Shown piece by piece: positions 35,529 to 43,674 of a stretch of DNA of 64,000 bases. Both the position numbers and the translations under genes were made by a program. The notes below the pieces were generated by a model. That model saw only the letters and a program-made list of their open reading frames with translations. It had not been told where the DNA came from and searched no databases. The stretch spans positions 248,001-312,000 of the forward strand of contig JAPPAK010000006.1 of the NCBI GenBank assembly GCA_026705605.1. Direction: 5' to 3'. The DNA comes from Chloroflexota bacterium (GTDB taxonomy: Bacteria > Chloroflexota > Dehalococcoidia > Tepidiformales > Tepidiformaceae). Position 1 is the stretch's first letter; every line of letters starts with the position of its first letter.

Positions 35529-36176
35529 TTATTCCCCAGTGAAGTCCGGCGGGCGCTTTTCGAGGAACGCCCGCACGCCTTCAGCCCGATCTTTGGTCGC
35601 TTGCAGGAGCAAGGTCAAATCGGTTTCGAATCGCAGGGCCTGTTCGAGCGGCTGATCCAACCCCCGCCAGACCGCTTCCTTCGCCAGTCGCGTCGCGATC
35701 GGACCCCGCGCCGCTACCGCCTCCGCCGCCCCTCTCGCCACCTCCGCCGCGCTCCCCGCTGGCCCCACCCGCGACACCAGCCCCGCCTCCAGCGCCTCCC
35801 CGGCCGTCAACCTCGTCGGGATGGCGTTCCCCGCCTCCAGCCCCAGCAGTGTCCGCGCCCGCTCCGCCGTCAGGCCGTCCATCGACTCCCCGTCCAGTTC
35901 CATCGCCGCCGCCTCCCCACAGACCCGGATGTCACAACCCAGCGCAAACGCTGCTCCCGCCCCCTCCAGCCGCCCCTCGAAGGCGAAGACGACCGGCAGC
36001 GGGTAGTCGCGCCAGAGCCAGCGCACCCGCTCCCCCGGCCACGCCCCCGGGCCTGCGTCCGCCCCCGCCTCCACGACCACCACCCGCGCGTCCCCCGCTG
36101 CGAACCCCGCCAGCGCCTCCACCGCCGCATCCGCGGAGATGCCTCCCGACAGCGTCAGCGTGCCGATCGCGCCCAT
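35529..36176 (-). CDS. enoyl-CoA hydratase/isomerase-like protein
   Basis: Divergent crotonase-fold protein of 215 aa. The second oxyanion-hole segment (VVFAFEGRLEGAGAAFALGCDI) is recognisable, while the first (VVVVEAGADAGPG) is altered and catalytic glutamates are not obvious. The C-terminal IATRLAKEAVWRGLDQPLEQ and RAEGVRAFLEKRPPDFTG is typical and full-length. TAGGCT ends 6 nt before the ATG at 36176, favouring it over a GTG 6 nt earlier. It is followed by the two small paralogous genes. Enzymatic function is uncertain given the altered first motif. Confidence 0.8.
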   Translation of the reverse strand: MGAIGTLTLSGGISADAAVEALAGFAAGDARVVVVEAGADAGPGAWPGERVRWLWRDYPLPVVFAFEGRLEGAGAAFALGCDIRVCGEAAAMELDGESMDGLTAERARTLLGLEAGNAIPTRLTAGEALEAGLVSRVGPAGSAAEVARGAAEAVAARGPIATRLAKEAVWRGLDQPLEQALRFETDLTLLLQATKDRAEGVRAFLEKRPPDFTGE

Positions 36177-36182
36177 GCTCAC

Positions 36183-36188
36183 AGCCTA
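36183..36188 (-). promoter_or_regulatory. TAGGCT -10-like box, 6 nt before hydratase-like ATG
   Basis: The box spacing supports the ATG at 36176 as a leaderless start. Confidence 0.35.
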
Positions 36189-36245
36189 CCGGCTGTCCCT
36201 GCCCCTCGTCTGGCCCGTTACAGGGCTTCCGCCCACACTCGATCG

Positions 36246-37475
36246 ATGGCCATCACCTACCGCGTGCTCACCGAGGACGACTGGGACGAGTGGATTGCCG
36301 GCAATGCCCGTGGCTTCCTCGAGGATCCCGAGGGCGCTCTGGCCTGGGCCGAGCCCATCCGCCCCCATTTCGACTTCGACCGCGGCATTGCCGCCTTCGA
36401 CGGGGACGAGATGGTCGGCAAGACGCACTCCATCCCCTTCTCGATGAGCGTCCCCGGCGGCGACCTCCCCACCGCCGGAATTACTGCCGTCACCGTATCG
36501 TCGACGCACCGGCGCCGTGGCGTCCTCACCGAGCTCATGCGCCGGCAGCTCGACGACGTTCACGGGCGCGGTGAGCCCCTCGCCGCCCTCTGGGCCTCGG
36601 AGAGCGTCATCTACGGCCGCTTCGGCTACGGGATGGCGGCGCAGTCCGACCGCGTGAGCATCGACCGGCGCCATACCGAGTTGCGTGCCGATGCCCCCGA
36701 TGCCCCGGGCGAGGTCCGCTTCGTCGCTCCCGACGCCGCCCTCGAGCGCTGGCCGGCGATCCACGACCGCCTGCGCGAGTCGCGGCCCGGCATGATGACA
36801 CGGTTCCCGTACCTCTGGCGCGGCTTCGTCATCCCCAGCACGGAGAAAGCCGAGGATGGCTTCACGAAGCGCCTGTACGTCGAGTACAGCGGTTCCGAAG
36901 GTCCGGAGGGCTACGCCATCTACACGACCAAGGCCGACTGGCCCGAGGGCCTCCCTCGCGGAACCCTCCGCCTGCACGAGTTGGTCGCGCTGAACCCCAC
37001 CGCCGAGACCGCTCTCTGGCGCTACCTCTTCGGCGTCGACCTCATCGGGACGATCCAGGCCGACAACCGCCCGCCCGACGACCCTCTCCTCTGGATGCTG
37101 GCCGACCCCCGCCACCTCCGCCGCATCCCCCGCGACACCCTCTGGGTGCGCATCGTTGACGTGCCCACGGCCCTTGAGGGCCGCGCCTACCTCACCGATG
37201 CCCGCCTCGTCCTCGACGTGACCGACGCCTTCGGCCCCTGGGCCGCGGGCCGTTTCGAGCTCACCGTCGAGAACGGCAGGGCCTCCTGCCGCCCCACCGA
37301 CGCATCACCCGACGTCACCATAGGCGCCGACGCCCTCGGCGCCGTTTACCTCGGCGATGTCTCCCCTTCCGTCCTCGCCCGCGCTGGCCGCGTCAAGGGC
37401 TCTCCCGATGCCCTGCGTCTCGCCGACGCGCTCTTCCGCTGGCACACCGCCCCCTGGTGCATCGACGAGTTCTAG
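36246..37475 (+). CDS. Eis-like GNAT N-acetyltransferase
   Basis: Acetyltransferase of the Eis (enhanced intracellular survival) type, 409 aa, the expected length. It has a GNAT domain with the acetyl-CoA loop region VTVSSTHRRRGVLTELMRRQ (about residues 82-101), a second degenerate GNAT domain, and a C-terminal sterol-carrier-like domain ending in WHTAPWCIDEF, where the terminal carboxylate acts as catalytic base in Eis proteins. ASESVIYGRFGYGMA is also diagnostic. The start is the ATG at 36246, giving MAITYRVLTEDDWDEW. Eis enzymes acetylate amines, including some aminoglycosides and peptides; the native substrate here is unknown. It begins a plus-strand group of three genes. Confidence 0.9.
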   Translation: MAITYRVLTEDDWDEWIAGNARGFLEDPEGALAWAEPIRPHFDFDRGIAAFDGDEMVGKTHSIPFSMSVPGGDLPTAGITAVTVSSTHRRRGVLTELMRRQLDDVHGRGEPLAALWASESVIYGRFGYGMAAQSDRVSIDRRHTELRADAPDAPGEVRFVAPDAALERWPAIHDRLRESRPGMMTRFPYLWRGFVIPSTEKAEDGFTKRLYVEYSGSEGPEGYAIYTTKADWPEGLPRGTLRLHELVALNPTAETALWRYLFGVDLIGTIQADNRPPDDPLLWMLADPRHLRRIPRDTLWVRIVDVPTALEGRAYLTDARLVLDVTDAFGPWAAGRFELTVENGRASCRPTDASPDVTIGADALGAVYLGDVSPSVLARAGRVKGSPDALRLADALFRWHTAPWCIDEF

Positions 37476-37516
37476 CCGCTTGCCCCGCTGACGCCCGCCC
37501 GCCATGATCGCGGGCG

Positions 37517-38014
37517 ATGGCTGATCTATCCGCCGCCGCACCCGTCGAACCCGACAAGAGCGAGGTCGTCCACGACCGCGACACCCGCCCCGGCCCACCC
37601 GCCGACCGACGGGACTACGTGCGGCTGCTCCTCCACATCGCCATCGCTGCGGCGTTCACCGCGGCCTTCGTGGCGATCGCCTTCCAGGCTCGCGCCAGCT
37701 GGACCGAGGTCCGCGACTGGGTCGTGCCCGTCACCATTCCCCTCTACGCGCTCGGCGGCATCTCCCTCGCCTACCTCGTTCTGCGACGCGCCTGGCTCGA
37801 GGCCTCCGTCGGTGTCACCCTGCTCTTCTTCGCCGTCGCGCTGACCGGCTTTGACCTCTGGCGGGCGGCCCTCACCACCGGGCCCGACGGACTCCGCGAC
37901 AGCTTCTCGATCACCATCGGCGTCCTGCTCGGATTCAGCATTGCCGCGCTTGCCGCCGGCATGGCCTGGGTCGAGGCGCGACGGCCCAGCAAGCCGCCCG
38001 CTCCCGAGCTCTAG
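37517..38014 (+). CDS. hypothetical four-helix membrane protein
   Basis: Unrecognised 165-aa integral membrane protein. A polar proline-rich N-terminal tail (to about residue 33) precedes four predicted membrane helices near residues 36-56, 70-90, 97-113 and 132-150, with a short charged C-terminus. The ATG at 37517 lies 41 nt after the Eis-like gene and the stop is 2 nt before the DUF2277 gene, so the three are likely one transcript. No functional motif is visible. Confidence 0.75.
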   Translation: MADLSAAAPVEPDKSEVVHDRDTRPGPPADRRDYVRLLLHIAIAAAFTAAFVAIAFQARASWTEVRDWVVPVTIPLYALGGISLAYLVLRRAWLEASVGVTLLFFAVALTGFDLWRAALTTGPDGLRDSFSITIGVLLGFSIAALAAGMAWVEARRPSKPPAPEL

Positions 38015-38016
38015 CG

Positions 38017-38220
38017 ATGTGCCGCAGCATCAAGCGGCTGCGCGGCCCCGAGGGCATCGCCCCCGACGACGCCATTCGCGAGGCATCCCTCCAGTACGTC
38101 CGCAAGGTCAGCGGCTTCCGCGCGCCCTCGCGCCGCAACGAGGAAGCGTTCGAGGAGGCCATCGAGCAGGTCGCTGAGGCCACCCGCCGCCTCCTCGACT
38201 CCGTCACCCGACCGCGCTAG
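38017..38220 (+). CDS. DUF2277 family protein
   Basis: 67-aa protein matching DUF2277 over its whole length: MCRSIKRLRGPE at the start, LQYVRKVSGFRAPSRRNEEA in the middle, and AIEQVAEATRRLLDS at the end. The family is widespread and short, with a conserved N-terminal Cys, but has no known function. The gene starts 2 nt after the membrane protein stop and its 3' end overlaps the convergent lipB gene by 17 bp. Confidence 0.9.
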   Translation: MCRSIKRLRGPEGIAPDDAIREASLQYVRKVSGFRAPSRRNEEAFEEAIEQVAEATRRLLDSVTRPR

Positions 38221-38881
38221 CGCTCTCCCCCACCTCGCACTCGAGCACCCGCGCGAACTGCCGCACGAACGCCTCCGCCACCTCCCCCACCGCCACCGGC
38301 CGCCCGACCTCCGCCGACAGGCTCGTCATCTCCGTGTCTTCCAGCCCGCAGGGGTTCATCAGCGCGATGTGCTCCATGTTCGGCGCCACGTTCAGCGCCG
38401 CCCCGTGCATCGAGACGAAGCGCCGCACGTGCAGCCCCACAGACCCCATCTTCCGCTCCCCCACCCAGACCCCTCGCGCGCACTCGTGCCGCCGCCCCTC
38501 GATGCCCCACTCCCCCAGCATGCCGAACATCGTGTCTTCGAGCGCCGACACGTAGTCGACCACCCGCACGCCCCACGCCTGCAGGTCGATGATGCCGTAC
38601 GCCACGAGCTGCCCCGGACCGTGATAGGTGATGTCGCCGCCGCGCTCTGTCTGCGCCACCTCGATCCCCGCCGCCCGCACCATCGCCTCCGTGGCCCGCA
38701 GGTTCGGCTCGGGATGGTTCCGGCCCAGCGTGAATACCGGCTGATGCTCCGTCAGCAGGAGTGTGTCGACGCCCTCCCTGCGGATGCGCTCCGCCTGCAA
38801 CTCCTGCTGCAGCCGGTGGACGTCACCGTACCGGGTCAGCCCCAGATTCCGGACCACGATCGTGCGCTCGCTCGGAGCCAT
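38204..38881 (-). CDS. lipB: octanoyltransferase LipB
   Basis: Lipoyl(octanoyl) transferase, 225 aa, which transfers octanoate from octanoyl-ACP to lipoyl domains of 2-oxoacid dehydrogenases. Family signatures are RGGDITYHGPGQLVAYGIID (residues 80-99), ERKMGSVGLHVRRFVSMHG with the catalytic Lys144, and NPCG with the catalytic Cys178. The ATG at 38881 is preceded by TACGCT at 6 nt; an upstream extension to 39199 lies in another gene's shadow and is rejected. It follows thyX on the same strand, 35 nt away. Lipoyl synthase is not in the window. Confidence 0.96.
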   Translation of the reverse strand: MAPSERTIVVRNLGLTRYGDVHRLQQELQAERIRREGVDTLLLTEHQPVFTLGRNHPEPNLRATEAMVRAAGIEVAQTERGGDITYHGPGQLVAYGIIDLQAWGVRVVDYVSALEDTMFGMLGEWGIEGRRHECARGVWVGERKMGSVGLHVRRFVSMHGAALNVAPNMEHIALMNPCGLEDTEMTSLSAEVGRPVAVGEVAEAFVRQFARVLECEVGESASAVG

Positions 38882-38887
38882 GCTCCT

Positions 38888-38893
38888 AGCGTA
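38888..38893 (-). promoter_or_regulatory. TACGCT -10-like box, 6 nt before lipB ATG
   Basis: The 6-nt spacer (AGGAGC) also contains AGGAG, too close to act as a Shine-Dalgarno. Confidence 0.4.
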
Positions 38894-38916
38894 GCGAGGT
38901 CGCGCGACGCCCGCGA

Positions 38917-39747
38917 TCAGCCGCTGCCCGCGACCTCCGCGCCGATCCCCTCGATCGCGTCCCAGTCCTCCTCGCGCAGCGGCTGGAGCTCGCCCTTCCG
39001 GTACTGGTCGTACAGCCGGAAGAGCGCGTCCTTGTGCGGACGCACCCGTCCGATCGGACACGCCTCCCAGTCCTCTACCGACTCGTCGCAGTAGCCCGTT
39101 CGCAGCTCGCCGCACTTCGGCTGCAGGTAGCTGCCCAGCTCCGGCACGGCCTTCGCCACCTCCGACCGCAACAGCGCCGCTACCCGCCGGAACTCCCACT
39201 GCGCCCGTGTGCAGAGCCGCAGGTCGCAGATGTGCAGAAGGCTCTGGAAGTTCACCGTGATCTTGAAGTTCGTGCTCGTCGCGTTCGGCAGCAGGAAGCG
39301 CGCATCCTCCGCCGGGACGCCCGCCTCAACCAGCTCCTCGTAGAGCGCTCCCGCCTTCCCGAACAGCTCCTCCATCTGCTCCGACATCCCCGCCTTCTCG
39401 ACGCTCTTGGGGACGCTGTAGGGGAACTCGCCCTTTTTGTACGTCACGTACCGCTGGCTCTGCTGCTCGAACGAGATCCCCACCCGGTGCCGCACGAATT
39501 GGTGGCTGAACGCCCGGGAGACGCCCGAGATGGCGAACTCGAACCAGACTTGCTCCAGCGGGCTCGCGTGGCCCGTCTTCAGCCGCTCCACGATGAAGTT
39601 GTGCATCTTCTCGCGCGGGATGCGCTCATCTTCGATCCTGGTCGCCACCTGCTGGGGCGTGAGCTGGCTGTAGCACGTCCGATACGCCATGTAGAGCGAC
39701 CGCATCGGGTCTTCGGAATGCGAAAGTAGAGTGACCTGGATAGGCAT
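38917..39747 (-). CDS. thyX: flavin-dependent thymidylate synthase ThyX
   Basis: FAD- and NADPH-dependent enzyme making dTMP from dUMP with methylene-tetrahydrofolate, 276 aa. The ThyX motif RHR-x7-S-x-R appears as RHRVGISFEQQSQRY, with Arg86, His87 and Arg88 leading it. TGHASPLEQVWFEFAISGVS and NFQSLLHICDLRLCTRAQWE are also conserved. The ATG at 39747 has GGAG 7 nt upstream; a longer form would need a TTG start. It is preceded by an AT-rich leader with a perfect 12-bp palindrome. This is a housekeeping gene in organisms that lack thyA. Confidence 0.97.
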   Translation of the reverse strand: MPIQVTLLSHSEDPMRSLYMAYRTCYSQLTPQQVATRIEDERIPREKMHNFIVERLKTGHASPLEQVWFEFAISGVSRAFSHQFVRHRVGISFEQQSQRYVTYKKGEFPYSVPKSVEKAGMSEQMEELFGKAGALYEELVEAGVPAEDARFLLPNATSTNFKITVNFQSLLHICDLRLCTRAQWEFRRVAALLRSEVAKAVPELGSYLQPKCGELRTGYCDESVEDWEACPIGRVRPHKDALFRLYDQYRKGELQPLREEDWDAIEGIGAEVAGSG

Positions 39748-39760
39748 GGCAAATCTCCGC

Positions 39761-39772
39761 AATTGGCCAATT
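39761..39772. promoter_or_regulatory. 12-bp palindrome in the thyX leader
   Basis: AATTGGCCAATT is a perfect palindrome lying just upstream of the GGAG of thyX, in a leader that also holds TATAGC and TATAAG on the minus strand. It could be an operator for a dimeric regulator or a translation-affecting hairpin. Confidence 0.35.
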
Positions 39773-39901
39773 TGCTATAGCCGATTACTTATACCTTACC
39801 CTAAGGCGCGTTGGGTCGTCGTTGGGGCTTCAAAGGCGCCTACCTGCGGTTCCTGCACGTTCATCTAGGAAGACCTCCAGAGTTAGGTCGTGTAAGGCCC
39901 C

Positions 39902-40555
39902 CTACCCCTCCCCGTACGCCTCCCGCCCCTCGATACCGATCTCGACCAGGTAGCGCCCCGCCTCCGACGCCCGCCCCCCTGCCGTCGACAGCAGCGCGCG
40001 CACGTCCGACGGCGTGTCGAGGTCGAGCGCGAGCGGGGGCGCGTCCGCGCGCCGGACAGCCAGCCCCGCCTCCCGTGCCGCCGCCTCGTGCAGGTCCCCG
40101 CTTCCCCGTCCGTACGCGAGCGGGAAGCGCCCCGGCGGGCGCAGCAGCATCGCGTTCGTGCCCCCGTCCGCCGGCCGCACCAGCGTCGCCGACGGCGCCT
40201 CCGGCGCCTGCGTGACCAGATCCCTCAGCGCCTCCGCCGTCACGAGCGGCAGGTCGGCGTGGAGGATGAGGAGCTCATCGACGCCAAGCTCCTCCGCGGC
40301 CTGCTCGATCTGTGCGCTCAACCCGCGCAGCTCCGGGTCTTCCCCCAGCACGCGCACCCCCTCCGGAACCTCCGCCTCGACCGCCTCGTCCGAGGTCAGC
40401 ACCACCGCCACCATCCCCGCCCCCTCCACCGCCGCCAGCACCGCCGCCAGCGACCGCCGCACCACCTCCGCACGCTCCTGCGGTGCGAGCAGGTCCGCCA
40501 GCCGCCCCTTCGCGCGGTCGAGACGGTTCACCGGGATCAGGACGGTCGTCGGCAT
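39902..40555 (-). CDS. cofC: 2-phospho-L-lactate/phosphoenolpyruvate guanylyltransferase CofC
   Basis: Nucleotidyltransferase of the CofC/FbiD family, 217 aa, which joins GTP to 2-phospholactate or phosphoenolpyruvate in coenzyme F420 synthesis. The N-terminal IPVNRLDRAKGRLADLL holds the nucleotide-binding Lys; LLILHADLPLVT is the metal-binding Asp motif; GGTNAMLLRPPGRFPLAYG and ALDLDTPSDVRALL follow. TACGAT lies 7 nt before the ATG. The presence of F420 synthesis agrees with the LLM-type oxidoreductase near 53.8 kb. The other cof/fbi genes are elsewhere. Confidence 0.92.
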   Translation of the reverse strand: MPTTVLIPVNRLDRAKGRLADLLAPQERAEVVRRSLAAVLAAVEGAGMVAVVLTSDEAVEAEVPEGVRVLGEDPELRGLSAQIEQAAEELGVDELLILHADLPLVTAEALRDLVTQAPEAPSATLVRPADGGTNAMLLRPPGRFPLAYGRGSGDLHEAAAREAGLAVRRADAPPLALDLDTPSDVRALLSTAGGRASEAGRYLVEIGIEGREAYGEG

Positions 40556-40562
40556 CCCCGCG

Positions 40563-40568
40563 ATCGTA
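40563..40568 (-). promoter_or_regulatory. TACGAT -10-like box, 7 nt before cofC ATG
   Basis: The box sits in the 27-nt gap downstream of the preceding gene and would give a leaderless cofC transcript. Confidence 0.35.
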
Positions 40569-40582
40569 CCGTGCGCGGCCCG

Positions 40583-40966
40583 CTACCCCTCGCCGGCGGC
40601 CACCCGCACGGCGAACCCGTCCTCGTTGAGCGCCGTCTCCCCCTCCACCCGCAGCGCCGACTCCCCCACCGCCGCCAGCACCTCCTCCCGCGTCGGGCTC
40701 TCCTCGTCGCCGTCGCTCACCAGCCACCCCCTGGCCCCTTCGACGACGGACAGCATCCAGGCGAGCTTGCTGATGCCTTCCGCCGTCAGCTCCTCCCGCT
40801 GCGGCCACCACGCGATCTGGAGCGCTGGCTCCGCCACCTGCAGCGAGCTCGCGACCGTCGGGCGCGGCTCGAGCCTGCCCGCCTCCCCGAGCACGTCGTC
40901 CGGGGGGTCGATCAGCATCGCCCGCACGCCATCGGCGCCCACGCCCAGCGTGGCGAGCACGTTCAT
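40583..40966 (-). CDS. hypothetical protein
   Basis: 127-aa cytoplasmic protein not recognised with confidence. The core LQVAEPALQIAWWPQREELT followed by LAWMLSVVEGARGWLVSD faintly recalls the alpha/beta pattern of DUF3052 proteins, which help predict a Rossmann-like single domain; this is weak. It lies 16 nt downstream of secA and 27 nt upstream of cofC on the same strand. No catalytic motif is visible. Confidence 0.65.
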   Translation of the reverse strand: MNVLATLGVGADGVRAMLIDPPDDVLGEAGRLEPRPTVASSLQVAEPALQIAWWPQREELTAEGISKLAWMLSVVEGARGWLVSDGDEESPTREEVLAAVGESALRVEGETALNEDGFAVRVAAGEG

Positions 40967-40982
40967 GCGCGGTCCGGTCCGG

Positions 40983-43619
40983 TCAGGCGAGCTTGCCGCA
41001 GCACTTCTTGTACTTCAGGCCGCTGCCGCAGTAGCAAGGGTCGTTCCGCCCGATCTTCTTGCCGCCCGGCCTGGGCGCGGTCGCGGTTGCCGCAACTGTC
41101 CTGCCTCGCGCTTGCCCGTTGCCGCCGGGTGCGGCGCCGTTGCCCCGTGCCTGCACGGGCGCCTGCGGCGCGTCCGGACGGCGCGCGGTCGCCCCGTTCG
41201 GAGGCGGGGGCGGCGGAAGGTCCTTCGCCCGCATCTTGAAGACCGCCTGCGCCACCTGCCGCCGAATGTTCCCCTGCAGCTGCTGGAACATGTCGTAGCC
41301 CTCGCGCTTGAAGGCCACCAGCGGGTCCACCTGCGCGTACGCCTGCAGACCGACGCTCTGCCGCACCTCCTCCACCGCCGTCAGGTGCTCGCGCCAGTGG
41401 TAGTCGATCGACTCCAGCAGCAGCCACTGCTCCATCCTGCGCGCAATCTCCTCGCCCACCGCCTCCTCGATCTCCTCGTAGCGATCCTCGATGCGGTCGA
41501 GCGCGGTGTCCGCCACGCGTTCCCGCTCATCCTCGATCTCCTCGAGGCTGGGCAGGATGTCGGGCGGCATGATCTCGCCCAGCTCCGTGTGTACGAGGCT
41601 CGCGTCGAAGCCCTCGTCGCTGTTCCGCTCGACGATGCCGTCGACCTCCTCCGTCACGAACGAGAACACGTTCTCCCGCACGTCCGCCCCCTCCAGCACC
41701 TTGTCCCGCTCCGTGTACAGCACCGCCCGCTGCTCGTTGATGACGTCGTCGAACTCCACCAGCCGCTTGCGGATGTCGAAGTTGTAGCCCTCCACCTTCT
41801 GCTGCGCCTGCTCGATCGCGCGCGTCACCATGCGCGATTCGAGGGGCAGGTCCTCCGTCATCCCCATCTTCTCCAGCATTCCCGGCACCCAGTCCGGTGC
41901 GAAGCGCTGCATGATGTCGTCGCCGAACGAGACGAAGAAGCGGCTCGAGCCCGGATCCCCCTGCCGGCCCGACCGCCCCCGCAGCTGGTTATCGATGCGC
42001 CGCGATTCGTGCCGCTCCGTCCCGATGACGTGCAGCCCGCCCGCCTGTGCGACCCCTTCCCGCAGCTTGATGTCCGTACCGCGGCCGGCCATGTTCGTCG
42101 CGATCACCACCGCCCCCGGCTCGCCCGCGTTCTCCACGATGTGCGCCTCGCGCTCGTGCTGCTTCGCGTTCAGCACCTCGTGGTCGATGCCCCGCCGCCG
42201 CAGCAGCGTCGCCAGGTACTCCGACTTCTCGATCGACGTCGTGCCCACCAGCACCGGCCGCCCGTGCCCGTGCATCCCGACGATCTCCTCCACCACCGCC
42301 GCGAACTTCGCCTTCTCGTTGATGTAGACCACGTCTTCCTGGTCGTCGCGCATCATCGGCTTGTTCGTGGGAATGACCACTACGTCCAGGTCGTAGATCT
42401 TCGCGAACTCCTCCGCCTCCGTTTCCGCCGTTCCCGTCATCCCCGCCAGCTTCTCGTACAGCCGGAAGTAGTTCTGGAACGTGATCGTCGCGTACGTCAG
42501 CGACTCCCGCTGGATGGGCACGTTCTCTTTCGCCTCCACCGCCTGGTGGATGCCGTGGCTCCAGCGCCGCCCCGGCATCATCCGCCCCGTGAACTCGTCG
42601 ACAATCACGATCTCGCGGTTGCGAACCACGTATTCGCGGTCGGGCCGCTTCAGGTACTCCGCGTCGAGCGCCGCCTCCAGGTGCCGCGCGACCCGGGGAT
42701 CGCCCCCGAAGACGTTGTCGACCCTGAGAGCCCGCTCGATCTTGGCGATGCCCGTCTCCGTCAGGGCCACGTGCTTCGCCTTCTGGTCGATCTGGTAGTC
42801 GAGCTCGGCGTGCAGGCCGCGCACCGCCCGCGCGAACTGCTGGTACGTCCCGCTCGCCTCCTCCGCCTGCCCGCTGATGATGAGCGGCGTCCGCGCCTCG
42901 TCGATGAGGATGTTGTCCACCTCGTCGACGATCGCGTAGTAGAGCGGCCGCTGCGTCTTCAGCTCCGACTCGCGCACCATGTTGTCGCGCAGGTAGTCGA
43001 ACCCGAACTCGTTGTTCGTCCCGTAGGTCACGTCCGTCCGGTACACGTCGCGACGCTCACAGGGGCGCAGATCTTCGAGACCGCCTTCCCCGTCCTCGCC
43101 CGGCCGGTAGCCCGGCTCGTACAGATACTGGATGTGGTCGTTCTGGATGACGCCGAGGGTCATGCCGAGGGCGTGGAACACGGGTCCGTACCAGGCGGCG
43201 TCGCGACGGGCCAGGTAGTCGTTCACGGTCACCAGGTGGGCGCCCTTGCCCGCCAGCGCGTTCAGGTAGAGCGCCCCGATCGCGGTGAGGGTCTTCCCCT
43301 CGCCCGTCTTCATCTCCGCGATCTTTCCCTGGTGCAGCACCATCATGCCCATCAGCTGCACCGAATAGGGGCGCTCTTCCACTTTGCGCCAGGCCATCTC
43401 CCGGACCGTCGCGAACGCCTCCGGGGCGATGTCGTCGAGCGTCTCGCCCTGCTCCAGGCGCTCCCGGAACTCTTTCGTCAGTCCACCCAGTTCTTCGTCC
43501 GAGAGGCGCGAAAACTCCTCGGCGAGATCCTCGATCGCGCCGATCCGGGAGGCGAGGCGCTTGACCTCGCGCTCGTTCGAGCCGCCCACCACGCGGTTGA
43601 TGAAGCCGAGCTTCGTCAT
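40983..43619 (-). CDS. secA: preprotein translocase ATPase SecA
   Basis: ATP-driven motor of the Sec export pathway, 878 aa, typical length. The DEAD-like motor has AEMKTGEGKTLTAIGALYLN (Walker A), YAIVDEVDNILIDEARTPLI (Walker B and beyond) and RGTDIKL/GRSGRQGDPGSSRF in the second domain. The C-terminus ends in the zinc-binding GRNDPCYCGSGLKYKKCCGK used for SecB or lipid contact, after a Pro/Gly-rich linker. TACACT lies 6 nt before the ATG. Exported substrates in this window include several lipoproteins and the giant A2M-like protein. Confidence 0.98.
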   Translation of the reverse strand: MTKLGFINRVVGGSNEREVKRLASRIGAIEDLAEEFSRLSDEELGGLTKEFRERLEQGETLDDIAPEAFATVREMAWRKVEERPYSVQLMGMMVLHQGKIAEMKTGEGKTLTAIGALYLNALAGKGAHLVTVNDYLARRDAAWYGPVFHALGMTLGVIQNDHIQYLYEPGYRPGEDGEGGLEDLRPCERRDVYRTDVTYGTNNEFGFDYLRDNMVRESELKTQRPLYYAIVDEVDNILIDEARTPLIISGQAEEASGTYQQFARAVRGLHAELDYQIDQKAKHVALTETGIAKIERALRVDNVFGGDPRVARHLEAALDAEYLKRPDREYVVRNREIVIVDEFTGRMMPGRRWSHGIHQAVEAKENVPIQRESLTYATITFQNYFRLYEKLAGMTGTAETEAEEFAKIYDLDVVVIPTNKPMMRDDQEDVVYINEKAKFAAVVEEIVGMHGHGRPVLVGTTSIEKSEYLATLLRRRGIDHEVLNAKQHEREAHIVENAGEPGAVVIATNMAGRGTDIKLREGVAQAGGLHVIGTERHESRRIDNQLRGRSGRQGDPGSSRFFVSFGDDIMQRFAPDWVPGMLEKMGMTEDLPLESRMVTRAIEQAQQKVEGYNFDIRKRLVEFDDVINEQRAVLYTERDKVLEGADVRENVFSFVTEEVDGIVERNSDEGFDASLVHTELGEIMPPDILPSLEEIEDERERVADTALDRIEDRYEEIEEAVGEEIARRMEQWLLLESIDYHWREHLTAVEEVRQSVGLQAYAQVDPLVAFKREGYDMFQQLQGNIRRQVAQAVFKMRAKDLPPPPPPNGATARRPDAPQAPVQARGNGAAPGGNGQARGRTVAATATAPRPGGKKIGRNDPCYCGSGLKYKKCCGKLA

Positions 43620-43625
43620 GGAGCC

Positions 43626-43631
43626 AGTGTA
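43626..43631 (-). promoter_or_regulatory. TACACT -10-like box, 6 nt before secA ATG
   Basis: It lies between the hairpin ending the selenoprotein gene and the secA start codon, with no ribosome-binding site. Confidence 0.5.
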
Positions 43632-43632
43632 T

Positions 43633-43664
43633 CGCGCCCCGCCCTCTGCGAGGAACGGGGCGCG
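43633..43664 (-). terminator. hairpin after the UGSC selenoprotein gene
   Basis: A perfect 9-bp stem CGCGCCCCG/CGGGGCGCG encloses a 14-nt loop, 10 nt after the selenoprotein stop codon and just before the secA box. There is no T-run, so it may be a weak or Rho-assisted terminator. Confidence 0.5.
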
Positions 43665-43674
43665 TTTCCCCGAT

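Noticed and set aside
38882-39199. N-terminal extension of LipB upstream of 38881
   Set aside because: It overlaps thyX coding sequence and is Gly/Arg-rich shadow sequence. The ATG at 38881 gives the normal LipB N-terminus.
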